A stretch of 64,000 bases of DNA from Cervus elaphus (GCF_910594005.1 NC_057831.1:42552001-42616000); one strand, 5' to 3'; shown: positions 48,551 to 61,099, counted from the stretch's first letter. Made by a program: numbers and translations. The notes: generated from the letters alone by a model not told the origin.

Positions 48551-49204
48551 ATAATAGAAGCTTAATAAGTTTCTGTTGATTGAAAGAAAGTTGTGGGAAC
48601 CATTAAAGAATATTAGGCAATACAATGACATGATCAGATTTCTGACTTAGAAATGAAACTTGGAACAAGTCAAGCTAGAAGCTTGATAGAAATTGTTGAA
48701 TATACTCCATGGAAGCAAACATATATATTTTAGTCATTTAAAACTTTGCTTTGCTTACATCCATAGTGTCAGATTGCCTGATTATAAAATATAAGAGCAT
48801 CACACTCAGTTTATATCTGGAATATTGTCTTTTATCCAGGTCACCATTAAGCATTAACATTAATAATCTAAATCATACCCAGAAAAGAACACCCAAGATA
48901 ATCTCATATAGGGAGAGGCCTGTAATTTTTGATAAAGTTGTTGAAGAGTTATCATGCAAAAGACTAAAAAGACTCATTTTGTGTTGTTGGGGAGGGCAGA
49001 GCTCAGGCCAATGGGGACCCATTACAAGAAAGCAAGTTTCAATTCAAAATAAACCAGAATTTTCTAATAATTAGTGGGGCTGAGGAAGGGAATGGATGGC
49101 CTCAGGAGGTCATTAGATACCTGTCAATAGATGGCATGGAAGCAGACGCCAGATGCTCATCTGTCAAAGACACGGTTCAGAGGATGTCTGCCCATGTGGG
49201 ATGG

Positions 49205-49320
49205 TCATTCCACAAGTGTGTGCAATCACCTAATATTTATTGAGTACCCACCGTGTGCCTGTTTCTGTGGGGGATTCAGAAATATATAAGGCACAGCTGC
49301 TGTCTGGATGTGATCACCTT
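49205..49320. repeat. Old L2/MIR-class fragment
   Basis: AATATTTATTGAGTACCCAC then CGTGTGCCTGTTTCTG matches a common ancient repeat phrase; family uncertain. Confidence 0.45.
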
Positions 49321-49539
49321 CCAGTCCTGAATTCCATGAGTCTCAGGGAGTTTTAGCCAAAGCTCTGATGTATTTCTCACAAATTCCACATTAGAGCAGT
49401 CTGAAGTTATGAGGTCTCAAAACACTGCCAACCTACCAGTGACACTTAACTTTATGCCCAGCAGGGAAGAACATGGTTCATAAAACCACTTCATAGCCAA
49501 TTCCTACTTTTGTACCCCAGGTGAAGGAAATTGAAATCT

Positions 49540-49697
49540 ATGTGACATATAACATTGTGTAAATTTAATGTGTACAACATGTTGATTTGATACATTTATA
49601 TATTGCATTATGGTTGCCATGGTAGTGGTAATTAGCACCTCTATCATCTCACATAACTATTTCTTTTTAGTGTTTGGAAAAATTAAGATCTAGTAGC
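49540..49697 (-). repeat. L1 3'-end fragment
   Basis: GTGACATATAACATTGTGTA, ACATGTTGATTTGATACATT, AATTAGCACCTCTATCATCT: the same L1 3' region as at 38340 and 51030. Confidence 0.75.
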
Positions 49698-50740
49698 TTT
49701 GCTTTCATGACATGAAAGATTATCACATATAAAAAAAGAGTTTCTTTTCTTTGGTTCACATCTCTTCTGGTCTTTAAAGTTAATATGAATTCCGAGTTCA
49801 GGATGATGTGTGTTGGCTTTATTTAATCAAACTCTGTCGAGATAAATATTTTTGCATTAGAATTGGATCTTAGGAATTCTCATTGATGGTAAAAACATGA
49901 ATTATAAAGTAGAGACTTTGCAGAATTATAAGTAAGCACACTTAATTCTTTGAAGTAAAGTCTGCCCCAATCAATCACAATGTGTTTGACTTGGAAACCT
50001 CCTTCACTTCACTAGAGAACATTAATAAGTAAATGTCTGGATGGAATAGTGTGGTGGGTTAGATTTGTATATCACATTATGAATCTAACATTTTGGTCTG
50101 AATGCTCTGGACTGTGCCAAAGACATGACCTTGGCCATTGTGTGGATCCAGCCTTTCGGTCCTTCATACACTTCCAAAAGGAGTGTTAGAATATCATTAA
50201 CATATTTCCTGTAGTCACTGGTCCTCATGGTATCACAGTGACCTAAGAGATGAACATACTTCCTCAGGGTACTTATAACATTGGATGCCACTTTGACCCT
50301 AAGTAGATTACAGGCCCAGATTTTTAATGTTTGCTTTCATTTCTGCATTAGTAAATACGCAAGATACTTGGGCACTCTTTAAAAATATTCCTTTGCCATA
50401 TAGTTTGGGGACCTCGTTAATTCCTCTGCTGGCCCATGTCCTTTTCTATGTGTCTCCTTTCCACTTGTTGACCTTGAAATTAATCCAATTTTAAGATATG
50501 TTTTCCAAATGTAGTTTAGATTAATGTGCTGTGAATAAGGGCTATAGTTCTGAGGGACTGAGTGATGGAGACAACTTTCCCAAGTGTTTGTTTTGGAGCC
50601 ACTGAGAATGTTCAGTCAACAGGGCCTAAAGTTTCCATTTATGCTGACATGCCAGTATTTTGAAAGGATCTTAGATGGAAAAGCAAAAGAGTCTGGGAAA
50701 TTGAAAATATTAATATGGAAGTTTGTGTATTCTGACATTG

Positions 50741-50868
50741 AGTGAAGTGAAGGGAAGTCGCTCAGTCGTGTCTGACTCTTTGCAACCCCATGGACTATGG
50801 CCTAATAGTCTCCTCCATCCATTGGATTTTCCAGGCAAGAATACTGGAGTGGGTTGCCATTTCCTTAC
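50741..50868 (-). mobile_element. Bov-A SINE monomer
   Basis: AGTCGCTCAGTCGTGTCTGA, CAGGCAAGAATACTGGAGTG, ending TTGCCATTTCCTT. Confidence 0.92.
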
Positions 50869-51598
50869 TCTTCCTTCAATACTCTAATTTTTGTTGTATA
50901 CAGAGCAAGCATTTGGAGTACTACTTCTCAATCTTGGCTGCATGTTGAAATAGCCTGGCAGGTTTGAAAAATACTTTGTTCTATCTGGGCTCTCCCCTGT
51001 CCTCCCCTAGTGATTACAATTTATTTTTTCCATGTTTTTTGAGATATAATTGGCATATAATGTTGTGTAATTTTAAGGTGTACAAGGTGATGTTTATATG
51101 TATGTATATATTCAGTAAAATGATTACCACAAGAGTTAATTAACACTTCCATCACCTCATATAATTGTCTTTTTTGTCTGTTTGTGGTGAGAACATTTAA
51201 GATATACTGTCGTAGCAATGTTCAAATATACAATATAGTGTTATTAACTATAGTCACCTTGCTATACGTTAAATCCCCAGAACTTATTCATCTTATAACA
51301 GGAAGTTTGTGCCCTTTGACCAAACTTCCTTTCCCCATCCTGCCCCACCCTCTTCTTGGCCTCTGGCAACTAACATTGTATTCTATTTCTATAAGTTAGG
51401 CTTTTTTTAGATTGCACAGGTAACTGAGAGCTTGACAGTAATTATCTTTGTTTTTCTTGTTCCACTTAGCATAATGGCCTCAAGGTCCATTCATGTTGTT
51501 GCAAATGGCAGGATTTTCTTCTTTCTCTTGGTTGAATATTATATTGTATGTATATATAAATAATAGTGTGTGTATATATGTATACTGTCTATATATAC

Positions 51599-51805
51599 AT
51601 GCTCAGTAGCTCAGTCATGTCCGACTCTTTGCAACTGAACAAACCGTGGCAAGCCAGGCTCCTCTGTCCCTGGTGTCCTCCAGGTAAGAACACTGGAGTG
51701 GGTTGCCGTGCCTTCCTCCAGGGGATCTTCCCAACCCAGGGGTCAAACCCATGTCTGTTAGTCTCCTGCATTGGTGGGAATGCACTAGCACCACGTGGGA
51801 GGCAT
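51599..51805 (-). mobile_element. Bov-tA SINE
   Basis: Antisense: TAGCTCAGTCATGTCCGACT, GGGGTCAAACCCATGTCTGT, followed by an altered head (GGTGGGAATGCACTAGCACC). Confidence 0.9.
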
Positions 51806-51822
51806 ATATATTAGTATGTGTA

Positions 51823-52340
51823 TGTCAGGCGAGTGTATGCTCCTCGGTTCTGTCTCGTCACAACAAAGATTTGGAGTGACGGACATTAAAGCCCTCGGCG
51901 TGTCACAGCTCTTGGGTCTTGGACAGACCGTGTTATAGCTCTCAGGTCTTGAATGGACCATGTTATAGCTCTTAGACAAATCAGTGTCACAGCTCCATGT
52001 TACAGCTCTATTTTACTTAGATAATAGCAGGAAAATCCATCCTCAAGGCGTGAGGGCATGTCGACCGAAAGACACGAAGAGAATGCCCCAGCATGCAGGG
52101 GTGGGGTGGGGGGGGTGGAGAGAGCACTTGGGTCTTCCTTTTATATGTTTTTTCCTCCCCCTGGGCCTGCCTATGTAAATTGGGTTAGCCAGGAGTGCTG
52201 TTTGTTCTGCCTGAGGTCCTCAGTCCGGTCCTCAGACCTTTCTTTGACCTTCCTTTGTTCTATTTTCGCAGGCTTTTCCCTTCCTTGTCTTTTAATCACC
52301 GCCGTTTTGGACTTCTGTTTTCTATTCTAACTACCTAACA
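51823..52340 (-). mobile_element. Solo LTR of an endogenous retrovirus, probably class II
   Basis: A 518-base block not explained by L1 or SINE sequence. It starts TGTCAGGC and ends CCTAACA, the TG...CA ends of an LTR. The flanks TGTGTA and TGTATA (one mismatch) fit a 6-base duplication typical of class II (ERVK-like) insertions. On the minus strand a TATAAAAG box reads 52145 to 52138, followed by a C-rich tract and a downstream region with degenerate repeats. No polymerase or envelope sequence lies next to it, so it is a solo LTR left by recombination. Family name not assigned with certainty. Confidence 0.8.
52138..52145 (-). promoter_or_regulatory. TATA box of the solo LTR
   Basis: Minus-strand TATAAAAG in the middle of the LTR, in the expected position for a U3 promoter. 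Activity is unknown; it points away from GBA3 transcription. Confidence 0.55.
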
Positions 52341-52362
52341 TGTATACATGTATACTCAATAT

Positions 52363-52578
52363 GTGCTCAAGTTCAGTCGCTCAGTTGTATCCTACTCTTT
52401 GTGATCCGATGGACTGTAGTCAGGCCTCTGTTCATGGGGTTTCCCAGGCGAGAATACTGGAGTGGGTTGCCCTTTTCTCCTCCAGGGGATCTTCCTGACC
52501 CAGGGATTGAACTTGTGTCTCCTGAGTATCCTACTTTGGCAGGAGGCTTCCTTACCACTGAGCCACCTGGGAAGCCCC
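52363..52578 (-). mobile_element. Bov-tA SINE
   Basis: Antisense: AGTCGCTCAGTTGTATCCTA, GGGATTGAACTTGTGTCTCC, CTGAGCCACCTGGGAAGCCC. Sits between the LTR and the resumed L1. Confidence 0.94.
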
Positions 52579-53188
52579 ACACTCTATATATACTGTGCAC
52601 ATACATACACATATGCACGTATGTTATCTGTAGCTTTATCACATATTCTTAATCTACTCAATTTTGTAGACAGGTTGTTTCCATTTCTAGGCTACTGTGA
52701 ATAGTGCTGCAATAAACTCGAGAGGGCAGAAACAGATTCTAATTTAAATGCAGGGGGTGTGACCTGGGCATTAGGGATTTTGCAAGTTCCCCAGGAGACT
52801 CTAATGTGCAGATAATGCTGAGAATCACTGATTTAGGGGCTTTGATCTCCTAATATTAAAGAGAAATCTAAAAATTTCCATGTTATTATTTGTGGAGCAT
52901 CGTTTGCATAGAACATAGACTCTCTGCGGATCTGAGAATGTAAAAAGACCTAGTTTCTAAGAGACACTTTAGACCAGTGTTCTCATTTATGCTGAGCTAT
53001 TGTGAAATGGTAGGATTTTGTGAAAAATACTCAGGAAGAGGTTTATACAGGGGTAATGTTTTCAGAGCCTTCCTGACAGGTACTGTTTGAAAGTGCATTT
53101 CTGTTGCCCTTGCACGTAAGTAGCAATGTGAATGCCTCTAAAACTCTCCTCTTCCTACTCATCCTCCTCTTCTTTTCCTTTAAATTAT

Positions 53189-53552
53189 AATTAAAAAAAA
53201 TTTTTGCTTATGTATTTTTGGCTGTGCTGGGTCTTCATTGCTACACGGGCTTTTCTGTAGTTGCAGTGAAGAGGGGCTACCCACCAGGTGCGGTGTGAGT
53301 GCTTCTCCTTGCCGTGGTTTCTCTTGTTGAAAAGCACAGGCTCTAGGGCTCTTGGGCTTCAGTATACTGTGCTCTTGGGCCCATGGGCTCTGTAGTCGTG
53401 GTTCCTGGGCTCCAGAGCACAGGCTCAGTAGCTGTGGCGCACGAGCTTAGTTGCTCCATGGCAGGTGGGATCTTCCTGGATCAGGGATCAAACCTGTGTC
53501 TCCTGCATTGGCAAGCAGATTCTTTACCACTGAGCCACCAGAGAAGACCCTC
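53189..53552 (-). mobile_element. CHR-type SINE (long form)
   Basis: Antisense: GTATTTTTGGCTGTGCTGGG, TCCAGAGCACAGGCTCAGTA, TTAGTTGCTCCATGGCAGGT, GGGATCAAACCTGTGTCTCC, CACTGAGCCACCAGAGAAGA. Confidence 0.88.
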
Positions 53553-55055
53553 TTTTTGAAATTAAGAGTTTGGTCTGTATTCTTCTGGATGTTACTGTTG
53601 TGGAAGTGAAGTCTCTGTTTTCTTTGTAGGTGATCAAGCACCCACAAGAATGCTTATGAGAATAGCTGTTTATCTTGAGTTATGTAATCCATGCTTCCTG
53701 TCTTTTCTTTATTTAGCCTGCCAAGAAGCTATTTGCAACAACTGTTTCATTTTTTCTTAAGCTCACAAAAACTTTACGCTGTTATATCTTTGAGAGTTAG
53801 GTGTGTCTCATCTGTATTGTAGCCTATGAGTATTCTAATTTTTACAGAATCTGTTCTCCATATCTTTAATTTTTCTCTTATAGTTAAATCTTCTTGCCCT
53901 TCTGTGAGATTTGAACAGATTTCCGATCATGTCTTCCACTGTACTAATTTGATTTGTGATTATGCTTGGTTACATGATTTCTACCACCATGGTGATTTTT
54001 GGTTTAGTAATTTCTTGTATTCTTTCCTGATCTCATGACTACTTACTTTAGTTTCACAGATACAATAAACCCTCATATAATTTTGAGACAAAAGGGCAGA
54101 GATGTTTTAATCATGCCTACTTTTCTTAAAATAAGCCTCTTTTAGATAAGACATTTTCTCTAGTTTTTAGGAGTGTTTCTTATGAGAGGCAGTAGCTTTT
54201 CAAGGATCTAATTGTTTTCCTCCTCATTTGGGTGGAATCCAGTCTGTGGTCTTCATGCTGGGTGTCCGTCTTCCACAGGGGTGTTCTGTATTTACTTCTC
54301 ATCTACCCCTGTCTACCTTCTGTTCTTCCTTCAGTCTGGTGCCATCTGCCCCCTCTCTACAGCAGACAAACAAGAAACCTTACATTTTTTGGCAAATCCT
54401 TTATGGTTTCCAGAATTAATGCAGGTTTTATATATTGTATATTTTGAAATGTTTATAGGAATATGGAAATTGAGAGAATTGGATACTTGGGCTTACATTG
54501 ACCCCTTACCTAAAATCACGATAAATCATTGGGAAATAATTTTTTGATTCAGCCTCTGTTTATGTCCTTAAAATATAATTCTAGATGGAAAATTGAGTTA
54601 AAAAATATCCACTTTTAAAAGTGTTTAAATATATATTTTCAAATTGACTTCTAGAAATTAAATTATTTCTTGATACTTATTAGGATTCCCATTTTGCCAC
54701 ATGTTCACCAATAGTAGATATTGTGTTTAAAGTGCACACATACCCACAACATACAGCTTGCTAAGTTGATATGATGTTTACATTTGCATGTATCGTTCTC
54801 TTGTTTTCACATACATTCATTTAATTTTAGAGAAGATAATGTTTTATATACTTATCTGAATTTCTTCTGTAAGGCGTCTGTTCAAGTCTTCTAAAAGTTC
54901 TATTGTGGTTTTCACATTTAACATATGTTTTAAGAAAATACTAGCCATTATAATAGCTGATTGTCATTTCCAGTAACAATCCCCAGAAAGTACATAGAGA
55001 AGGAAGATTTTAAAATATGGGATAGTGTTCAATTTTCTTTATTTTAAACATTCAT

Positions 55056-55090
55056 TATATTCCATTCATTCCATTCCATCCATTCCTTAT
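55056..55090. repeat. ATTCC-rich simple repeat
   Basis: Tandem, imperfect CATTC/ATTCC units; a short simple repeat. Confidence 0.75.
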
Positions 55091-56317
55091 ATTCTTAGAT
55101 GCAATGTTACATGCTTTTTAAAGCTTAAAATGAGATTTTAAAATGTAATTATATTAGTGACATCCTATGAAAGTGTCCAAAAGAGGGTAAAGTGAGGGAG
55201 AGAGAGAAGGAGAAGGAGAGGTTTACCCATGGGCTATGATACCATAGTTCCATGAAGCATATGTTACAAAGCAGAGTTTAGAACTTTTCCTTTTCTGTTT
55301 ATGCTAATCGGACACGTTGGTATCATTTTACTGTAACTTCTTTTGCCTTCAGTGTTAGCAAATCAAGTGATATAACCCTTTAGCCTCCTTGTGCTGCAAA
55401 GATTCCTACATTATGGATGCCCATCGTAAACTTGGTGATGATGATGAAGAAAAACATGCTGCTTGTTACATTCCAGTTAAACCCAAAGTTAATTTTATGA
55501 TTCCTTAAATCTAAGCAAAATTTTAGTTTAATCTCACAGACATATCTCATATTGATGGCAAACTTAAATATATTGCATTATCTTTTTCTGGCTGTTTATG
55601 ATTTATGTCCCTTCTGAGTAAAAATATGCTTATATGATTTTGCTATTGTGATAAATTGAAGATGTGATACTACAGACTAGGATTTGGCACAACAAACACT
55701 CTGAAAATTAAAGTTTCTGTTAGCACTCAAGATACTTCTTTAGTTGTCACTGAACTTTTTAGTCAACAATCAAGATGTCTCACTATAAAAGATGTAAAAG
55801 TCCTTCAGTTTTCTGGAAAACAATAATTTTCCAGGCCTCATTTTTATTTCTCTTGCTTATTTTATGACAAGGCCTTTATTTCCGTGATGTGCCTTGTCCT
55901 TTTCCTCATTTACCCTTCTGTGTTCACTGCTATTCTTCCACCCTTAATGGTCTTTCTATTTCAAAATAGGCAAGCTGTAAGGCTTGAGGCTCAGTTCAGC
56001 CCAGCTTGGAATAGCTTTGTATAAATAAGAGAATTATGTTATATGCTGTTCAATCTTAAGGAATAAAAATGACTTTCACTTGACTGAAAAGAAGCATCAC
56101 CATGTTTTAAAATTACAGGCTTTTAGAGCTGAGAGGAACCATGGAAATCGTTGAGTCCAACCTTCTTGTTTTATGGATTAAAAGCAATTGTGCAATCATT
56201 CTGTCATAGGTAAACTGCTACCTCTACTCGTGGACTTGCTTCATATAGCCAGCCTATCTTATTTTCTCAGATTAGGTGGAGTCAGAATTAGGCTCAGGTA
56301 TATAAGAGGTACATAAG

Positions 56318-56543
56318 AGGCTCCCCAGGTGGAGCTTGTTGTAAAGAACCCGCCTGTCATCGCAGGAGACATAAGAGATGCAGGTTTGATCCCTGGGTCA
56401 GGAAGATCCCCTGGAGGAGGGCATGGCAGCCCAGTCCAATATACTTGTCTGGAGAATCCCATGGACAGAGGAGCCTGGTGGGCTACAGTCCATCGGGTCA
56501 CAAAGATTCAGACATGACTGAAGTGACTTAGCACACATGCGTA
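56318..56543 (+). mobile_element. Bov-tA SINE with 9-base TSD
   Basis: AGGCTCCCCAGGTGGAGCTT, TTTGATCCCTGGGTCAGGAA, GGGCTACAGTCCATCGGGTC. Flanked by GTACATAAG at 56309-56317 and 56544-56552. Confidence 0.93.
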
Positions 56544-56559
56544 GTACATAAGTTTGAGG

Positions 56560-56755
56560 TTAAGCAGATATGGTTTTAAACCAATTCTTCACCTTTCAGC
56601 TCTGAACTCATTGCACTCTGCTGAGTTTCAGTTTTCTCATCTATAAAATAAGGCAATTACATCAACCACATGAAGTCATTACAAGGACTGAATTTTGTCA
56701 TATTTATAGAATGTTTACTTCAGTGCCCAGTACAAAGTAAGTTGTAAGAGATGGG
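56560..56755 (+). repeat. MIR fossil
   Basis: CTGAGTTTCAGTTTTCTCAT, then CTATAAAATAAGGCAATTAC and CAGTGCCCAGTACAAAGTAA: sense MIR core and tail. Confidence 0.7.
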
Positions 56756-56799
56756 ATTACTTTTATTGACATCTTTTTTTTTTTTTGCCCATCTCCTCA

Positions 56800-57340
56800 T
56801 TTAGACTGTGGATTCTCAATACCACTGTGTCTTGTTCATCTCTACATCCCCAGTGCCTTGGCACAGCATTTCATTCAGTGGCAACTCCTAGCTTCCCATG
56901 ACTTAAGCCCCAAATCATGGAGCCATTTTTGTCTCCTCTCCTTTTTCTGTGCCCTCTCAGGCAATAAATCTCCTGATGTCTAGTTTTAAGCCACTGTCTC
57001 TCTGCCTGAACTAATGCACCAGACTCTTACCTGGTTTCCCATTTCTCCATCTTACAGAAGCCAGAGTTATCCTTTTAAAGTATAAGTCCAGTCATATAAA
57101 TAATCTGCTTAGAGCTCTTCAGTGGCTTTCCACACCACACAGAATAACGGTGAAAACACTTATCTGATAGACAGTCTCCTACACGGCCACCTTATTCAGA
57201 CTGTTGGATCTCATCTCCCATTACTCTCTCTGCTTCATTCTACTCCAGCCACACTTGCCTTCTTCCTATTTTTCAACACTCCAGACTCATGACTGCCCAA
57301 GTTAGGTTCTGCATCATATTTTTAACGAAAGAGGGTTGCT
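56800..57340 (+). repeat. L2 LINE fossils
   Basis: TTTAGACTGTGGATTCTCAA, CATCTCTACATCCCCAGTGC (L2 3' tail). Then CCAGTCATATAAATAATCTG, TCTCCTACACGGCCACCTTA, TACTCCAGCCACACTTGCCT (L2 ORF tail). Possibly two pieces. Heavily mutated. Confidence 0.65.
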
Positions 57341-57383
57341 AACATATCCACATATAGTGTGTGCTTTACCAGTTAGCTCCTGT

Positions 57384-57594
57384 GGGGCTTCCCCAGTGGC
57401 TCAGCGATGAAGAACCTGCCTGCAATGCAGGAGATGCAGGAGACAAGGCTTGGATCCTTGGGTCAGGAGGGTCCCCTGAAGGAGGGTGTGGCAACCCACT
57501 CCAGTATTCTTGCTCGGAGAATCCCATGGACAGAGGAGCCTAGCGGGTTACAGTCCATAGGGTTGCAAACAGATATGACTGAAGTGACTGAGTG

Positions 57595-57632
<38 letters not shown>
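57384..57632 (+). mobile_element. Bov-tA SINE with CA microsatellite tail
   Basis: GGGGCTTCCCCAGTGGCTCA, TGGATCCTTGGGTCAGGAGG, CACTCCAGTATTCTTGCTCG, followed by a CA run from 57597 to 57630. Confidence 0.94.
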
Positions 57633-57636
<4 letters not shown>

Positions 57637-59000
57637 AGTTAGTTTCTGTAACCATCAGAGGTATTTTAAATGGGTAATTTACTTTGGCTCCTTGCTTTCA
57701 TACAGGAATGGATAGAATTTAAAACAAAATTAACATATACAATTAGATTAGTAACGAAAGTGTAAAACTAAAGGAAGCTAACTCTTGAGAAATCTAAGCT
57801 GGGCTGGGAAACCAATCAACATAATCACAAGGAAGATGGCAGCATGCTTGTGATGAAGTCATGAGAGTTGTGCTGTGACTAGGTTGTTTCTTCTCTGGAT
57901 GTAGCCACACTTTCATTATGGCTTTGGTCAGCCTTGTTCTGTACCAGGGTTGGGGAGAAACCTAATGGGAGGAAATAAGATAGGCAGGCGCTATGAAGTG
58001 GGTCCTTGAGTCCATGACAGGATGATTGCACGGTCGCTTTTAGTCCATAAAACAAGAACATTTCCGCAGCTGTCTTTGCTCACCCGTGTTTACCCGGTGG
58101 TGCTTTTCTAGCTCACCGAGCACTGGGCATGCTTTCTGTTCCCCCTGTGTTCTGCCCACCTCATGCTGTGTGGTTCTCCCTTCAGTCTATTTTGGCAGTA
58201 ACAAGAGGAATTCTCTCCAGGATCTGCATTCCCACGGCATGAGATGTCTCTAGGCCTAAATGTGAGGGGAGGGGCAGGAAAATTAGATGGAAGGGGGTGG
58301 TGGGAAGGATGAGGGGAGGAGTGGAGACTGCCACTCAAAGCCAGATAATTTGGCTTCGCTTCGTCCTTGCTGGGCTCCAGCCCTGCAGTTCGAACGCTTG
58401 GTACTTGTTCACACTCACAGTCATAAGGAACTCTCTTTTTGCAGACCTTGAATATTTTCCCCCCTCAGGGAGAACTGGATTCTCAAGAGTAAAATGAATT
58501 ATCTACTTGGCTAATTAGCTGGGACATAACAGAATTCTCGGGAGGATTATCCCAACTGAGAATTTCTGTAACGTATGCTTGTTTTTGCAGAGTCAATTTC
58601 TTCTCCTTTGGTAGCCTGCCTGTCCAATAGTTCATGCCTCACAGAGAGGGAAAAAATTGTCAAGTAGGCAAAACTTCATTTTCTTTCCTGCACCTATCTG
58701 CCTTCCTGTTCTTGCTCTGCCTCGTAGCTTCTGGTGCTCACTGCTAACCTAAGGCACTCCATGCTCTCAGCAAGACTTGGGTCTTGCATTTGCTTGCTCT
58801 GCCACTTTCCTGCTGCAGGAGATGAAATGCATTGTACCCCCCACCTCAGCCCTTAACTCCCACACAGGCTGACACCCCCTGCACACTCTTCTTTCCATGT
58901 ACCAGGCGAGGTGCCACAATTGACAATCAGTGAATACACCAATATTCTGATTAAGTATTAACAGCTTAAAATGGTTTTATAGCTTACTCTTTCCTAGTGG

Positions 59001-59215
59001 GGGTTTCCCAGGCAGCTCAGTGGTAAGAATCAATCTGCCAATGGAGGAGATGTGGGTTCAATTTCTGCCTCGGGAAGATCCCCTGGAGTAGGAAATGAAC
59101 CCAGTCCAGTATTCTTGCCTGGGAAATGCCATGGGCAGAGGAGCCTGGTGGGCTATAGTCCATGGGGTCGCAAAAGAGTCAGATGTGACTGAGCAACTGA
59201 GCACGCATACACACA
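59001..59215 (+). mobile_element. Bov-tA SINE with 12-base TSD
   Basis: GGGTTTCCCAGGCAGCTCAG, TTCAATTTCTGCCTCGGGAA, CCTGGTGGGCTATAGTCCAT. Flanks CTTTCCTAGTGG (58989-59000) and CTTTCTTAGTGG (59216-59227). Confidence 0.93.
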
Positions 59216-59914
59216 CTTTCTTAGTGGACATAGGCTACATCTTCTGATATTGTCCCACATTTTCTCTGAGCAATTCATTTGGTTCCCATTACAACTCTCT
59301 AGTTTCGGGAAGAATGGTTCCACCCTAGCTTCAGTTAAGAGCAGGAGCTCTAATTAGTTAAATTCTCTATAAGAGAATCCCATTCCTGAGACACTCTGAT
59401 TGGACCATGGAAAAGGATGTTACCCAAACAGAGATAAAGGAATGCAGGAAGATATTGATTGGTGTTTCTAAAAGATGGTTTCAGTCCCTTCCATTGGAGT
59501 AGTTAAAGGAGCAGCTTCATCTTTCTCTTGTGGTGTGAGAAGAGGAGGCCTGGAGTTCCAGCTGTTGTATTACATTCACAAGGGTAGAGCCTGGAGCTCT
59601 GGGGCCACTGCGGGAATCCTGAATTTGAAACAGGTATCATGGATGTCAGAACAGACAGATAGAGAGAACCCAGATCCTTGGAGCATAGAATAGTACAGAT
59701 AAAGATTTTGAAGAGTAGACTGGAATTCTCTCATTTTCTGTGCTACCCAATGTCTCCTAAAAAGTCTTTCCCACAGTTCAATGAATGGGACCATGCTGAC
59801 TTCACAGAACTGTTTGGCAATTAAATGAAATAATGTGCCAAAGGTGTGCACTGGGCTGTGGGCTGTGCCTGTTGCATGGCCCACTCAGAAAGCAGGGTTT
59901 CCTGTGGTCATCAT

Positions 59915-60005
59915 ATCGTAATATGTAGATATATCATTACACTGTACATCTTAAAGTTATGCAATGGTCTATATCAACTATATCTCAATAAAGCTCAGAA
60001 AACAT
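59915..60005 (+). repeat. L1 3'-tail fragment
   Basis: CACTGTACATCTTAAAGTTA, then CTATATCTCAATAAAGCTCA: sense L1 3' UTR ending with a polyadenylation signal. Confidence 0.6.
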
Positions 60006-60054
60006 GGCATTTCTTTCCCTCCTCCAAAACAGCTAGAGACAGTCTAATTGGGTG

Positions 60055-60240
60055 ATTAAGGGTTTAGAATTAGGGAAGACTGCTTGGCTTCAAATTCTGT
60101 GGTCTCTCCACTTTGAGGATTCATGGGAAGGGCAAAGTAATGAAACCAACTCTATCTCAGTTTCTTCACCTGTAAAATGGGGGTAATAAAAGCATGTACT
60201 TCATGGGGTTCCTGAGAGAATCAATGAGGTAAAGCAGGGG
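60055..60240 (+). repeat. MIR fossil
   Basis: CTATCTCAGTTTCTTCACCT, GTAAAATGGGGGTAATAAAA, then CATGGGGTTCCTGAGAGAAT. Confidence 0.75.
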
Positions 60241-60286
60241 CAGGGGGACCAGATATACTGGGACTAGAAGTTGGGGTGTTTTGTGT

Positions 60287-60483
60287 GTTAATTTCGCTTC
60301 CGTTGTGTTCGACTTTTTGTGACCCAGTGGACAGTAGTCCACAGGATTCTCCAGGCAAGAATACTGGAGTGAGTTGCCATGTCCTCCTCCAGGGGATCTT
60401 CCCAACCCAGGAATCGAACCTGCACCTCTCATGGCTCCTACATTGGCAGACGGGTTCTTTACCACTAGTGCTACCTGGGAAGC
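60287..60483 (-). mobile_element. Bov-tA SINE
   Basis: Antisense: TTCCGTTGTGTTCGACTTTT, GGAATCGAACCTGCACCTCT, ending CTACCTGGGAAGC. Confidence 0.93.
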
Positions 60484-61099
60484 TACCTGCGAAGAGGGTG
60501 GGGGGTGGAGGTCAAAGGCTGGTTGCAGTCTGTGCCTCATTGAGGAAGAGTCTTGTGAGGGCTGGCTTGGAGGAGATGAGCGTAGAAACAACTGCCAGGC
60601 AGCAGGGAGATCCAGCATAGAATCTCTGAGCTGGGATCTGGCCTGCCATAGCCCAGGGGCAGAAAGGGGGGTGCCAAAGGGGTTGGAACGACATGACTGA
60701 GGGGAAAGAAGTCACTGAGGGAGAGAGGAAACCTCCATGAACAGGTTAAGTCTTTAGTGGCGTTGGCTTCTTTGATGGAAATTGGAGTCCTGTAAGGTTT
60801 TGCACAGAACATGGACAGAATTTGATGTCTGTTCTCTTTGAGTCCCTGACTCCTCCAAGTCCCAACCTGAATTGCATGGCTTCAGAACAACTTCCATAGC
60901 TGTCTGACTTTGTGCACGTATTGGCAGCCCTACTACCTGTTCTAGAACACCTCAGAAAAACAGATGCAGTAGGATGTGTGTGTGTTGGAAGGAAGGGAGG
61001 ATGTAGAGAGACAGATTTATCGTGAGGAGGACCTGGTTTACATGACTGTGGGGACTTGAACCCAACCAAAATCCAGATTGGGGCTTGAACCAATGATCG

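Larger units (their letters stand above)
51030..52735 (-). mobile_element. Old L1 host of a nested insertion stack
   Basis: 51030-51595 is antisense L1 3' end (GAGATATAATTGGCATATAA, TCATTCATGTTGTTGCAAAT-like text at 51487). The same element resumes at about 52580-52735 (ACAGGTTGTTTCCATTTCTA, GGCTACTGTGAATAGTGCTG). Between them lie a SINE, a solo LTR and another SINE, all younger. Confidence 0.75.

Noticed and set aside
50085..50291. 68-codon minus-strand frame with protein-like composition
   Set aside because: Considered as a processed pseudogene piece, but no family is recognised, no poly(A) or flanking repeats are seen, and the frame is short.
51901..52010. Regularly spaced short repeats resembling a CRISPR array
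   Set aside because: Units are degenerate, spacing is uneven and shrinking, they lie inside a mammalian LTR, and the genome is eukaryotic.
60166..60618. 150-codon minus-strand frame
   Set aside because: Its middle is the antisense reading of the Bov-tA SINE at 60287-60483 and the rest has no recognisable domain.
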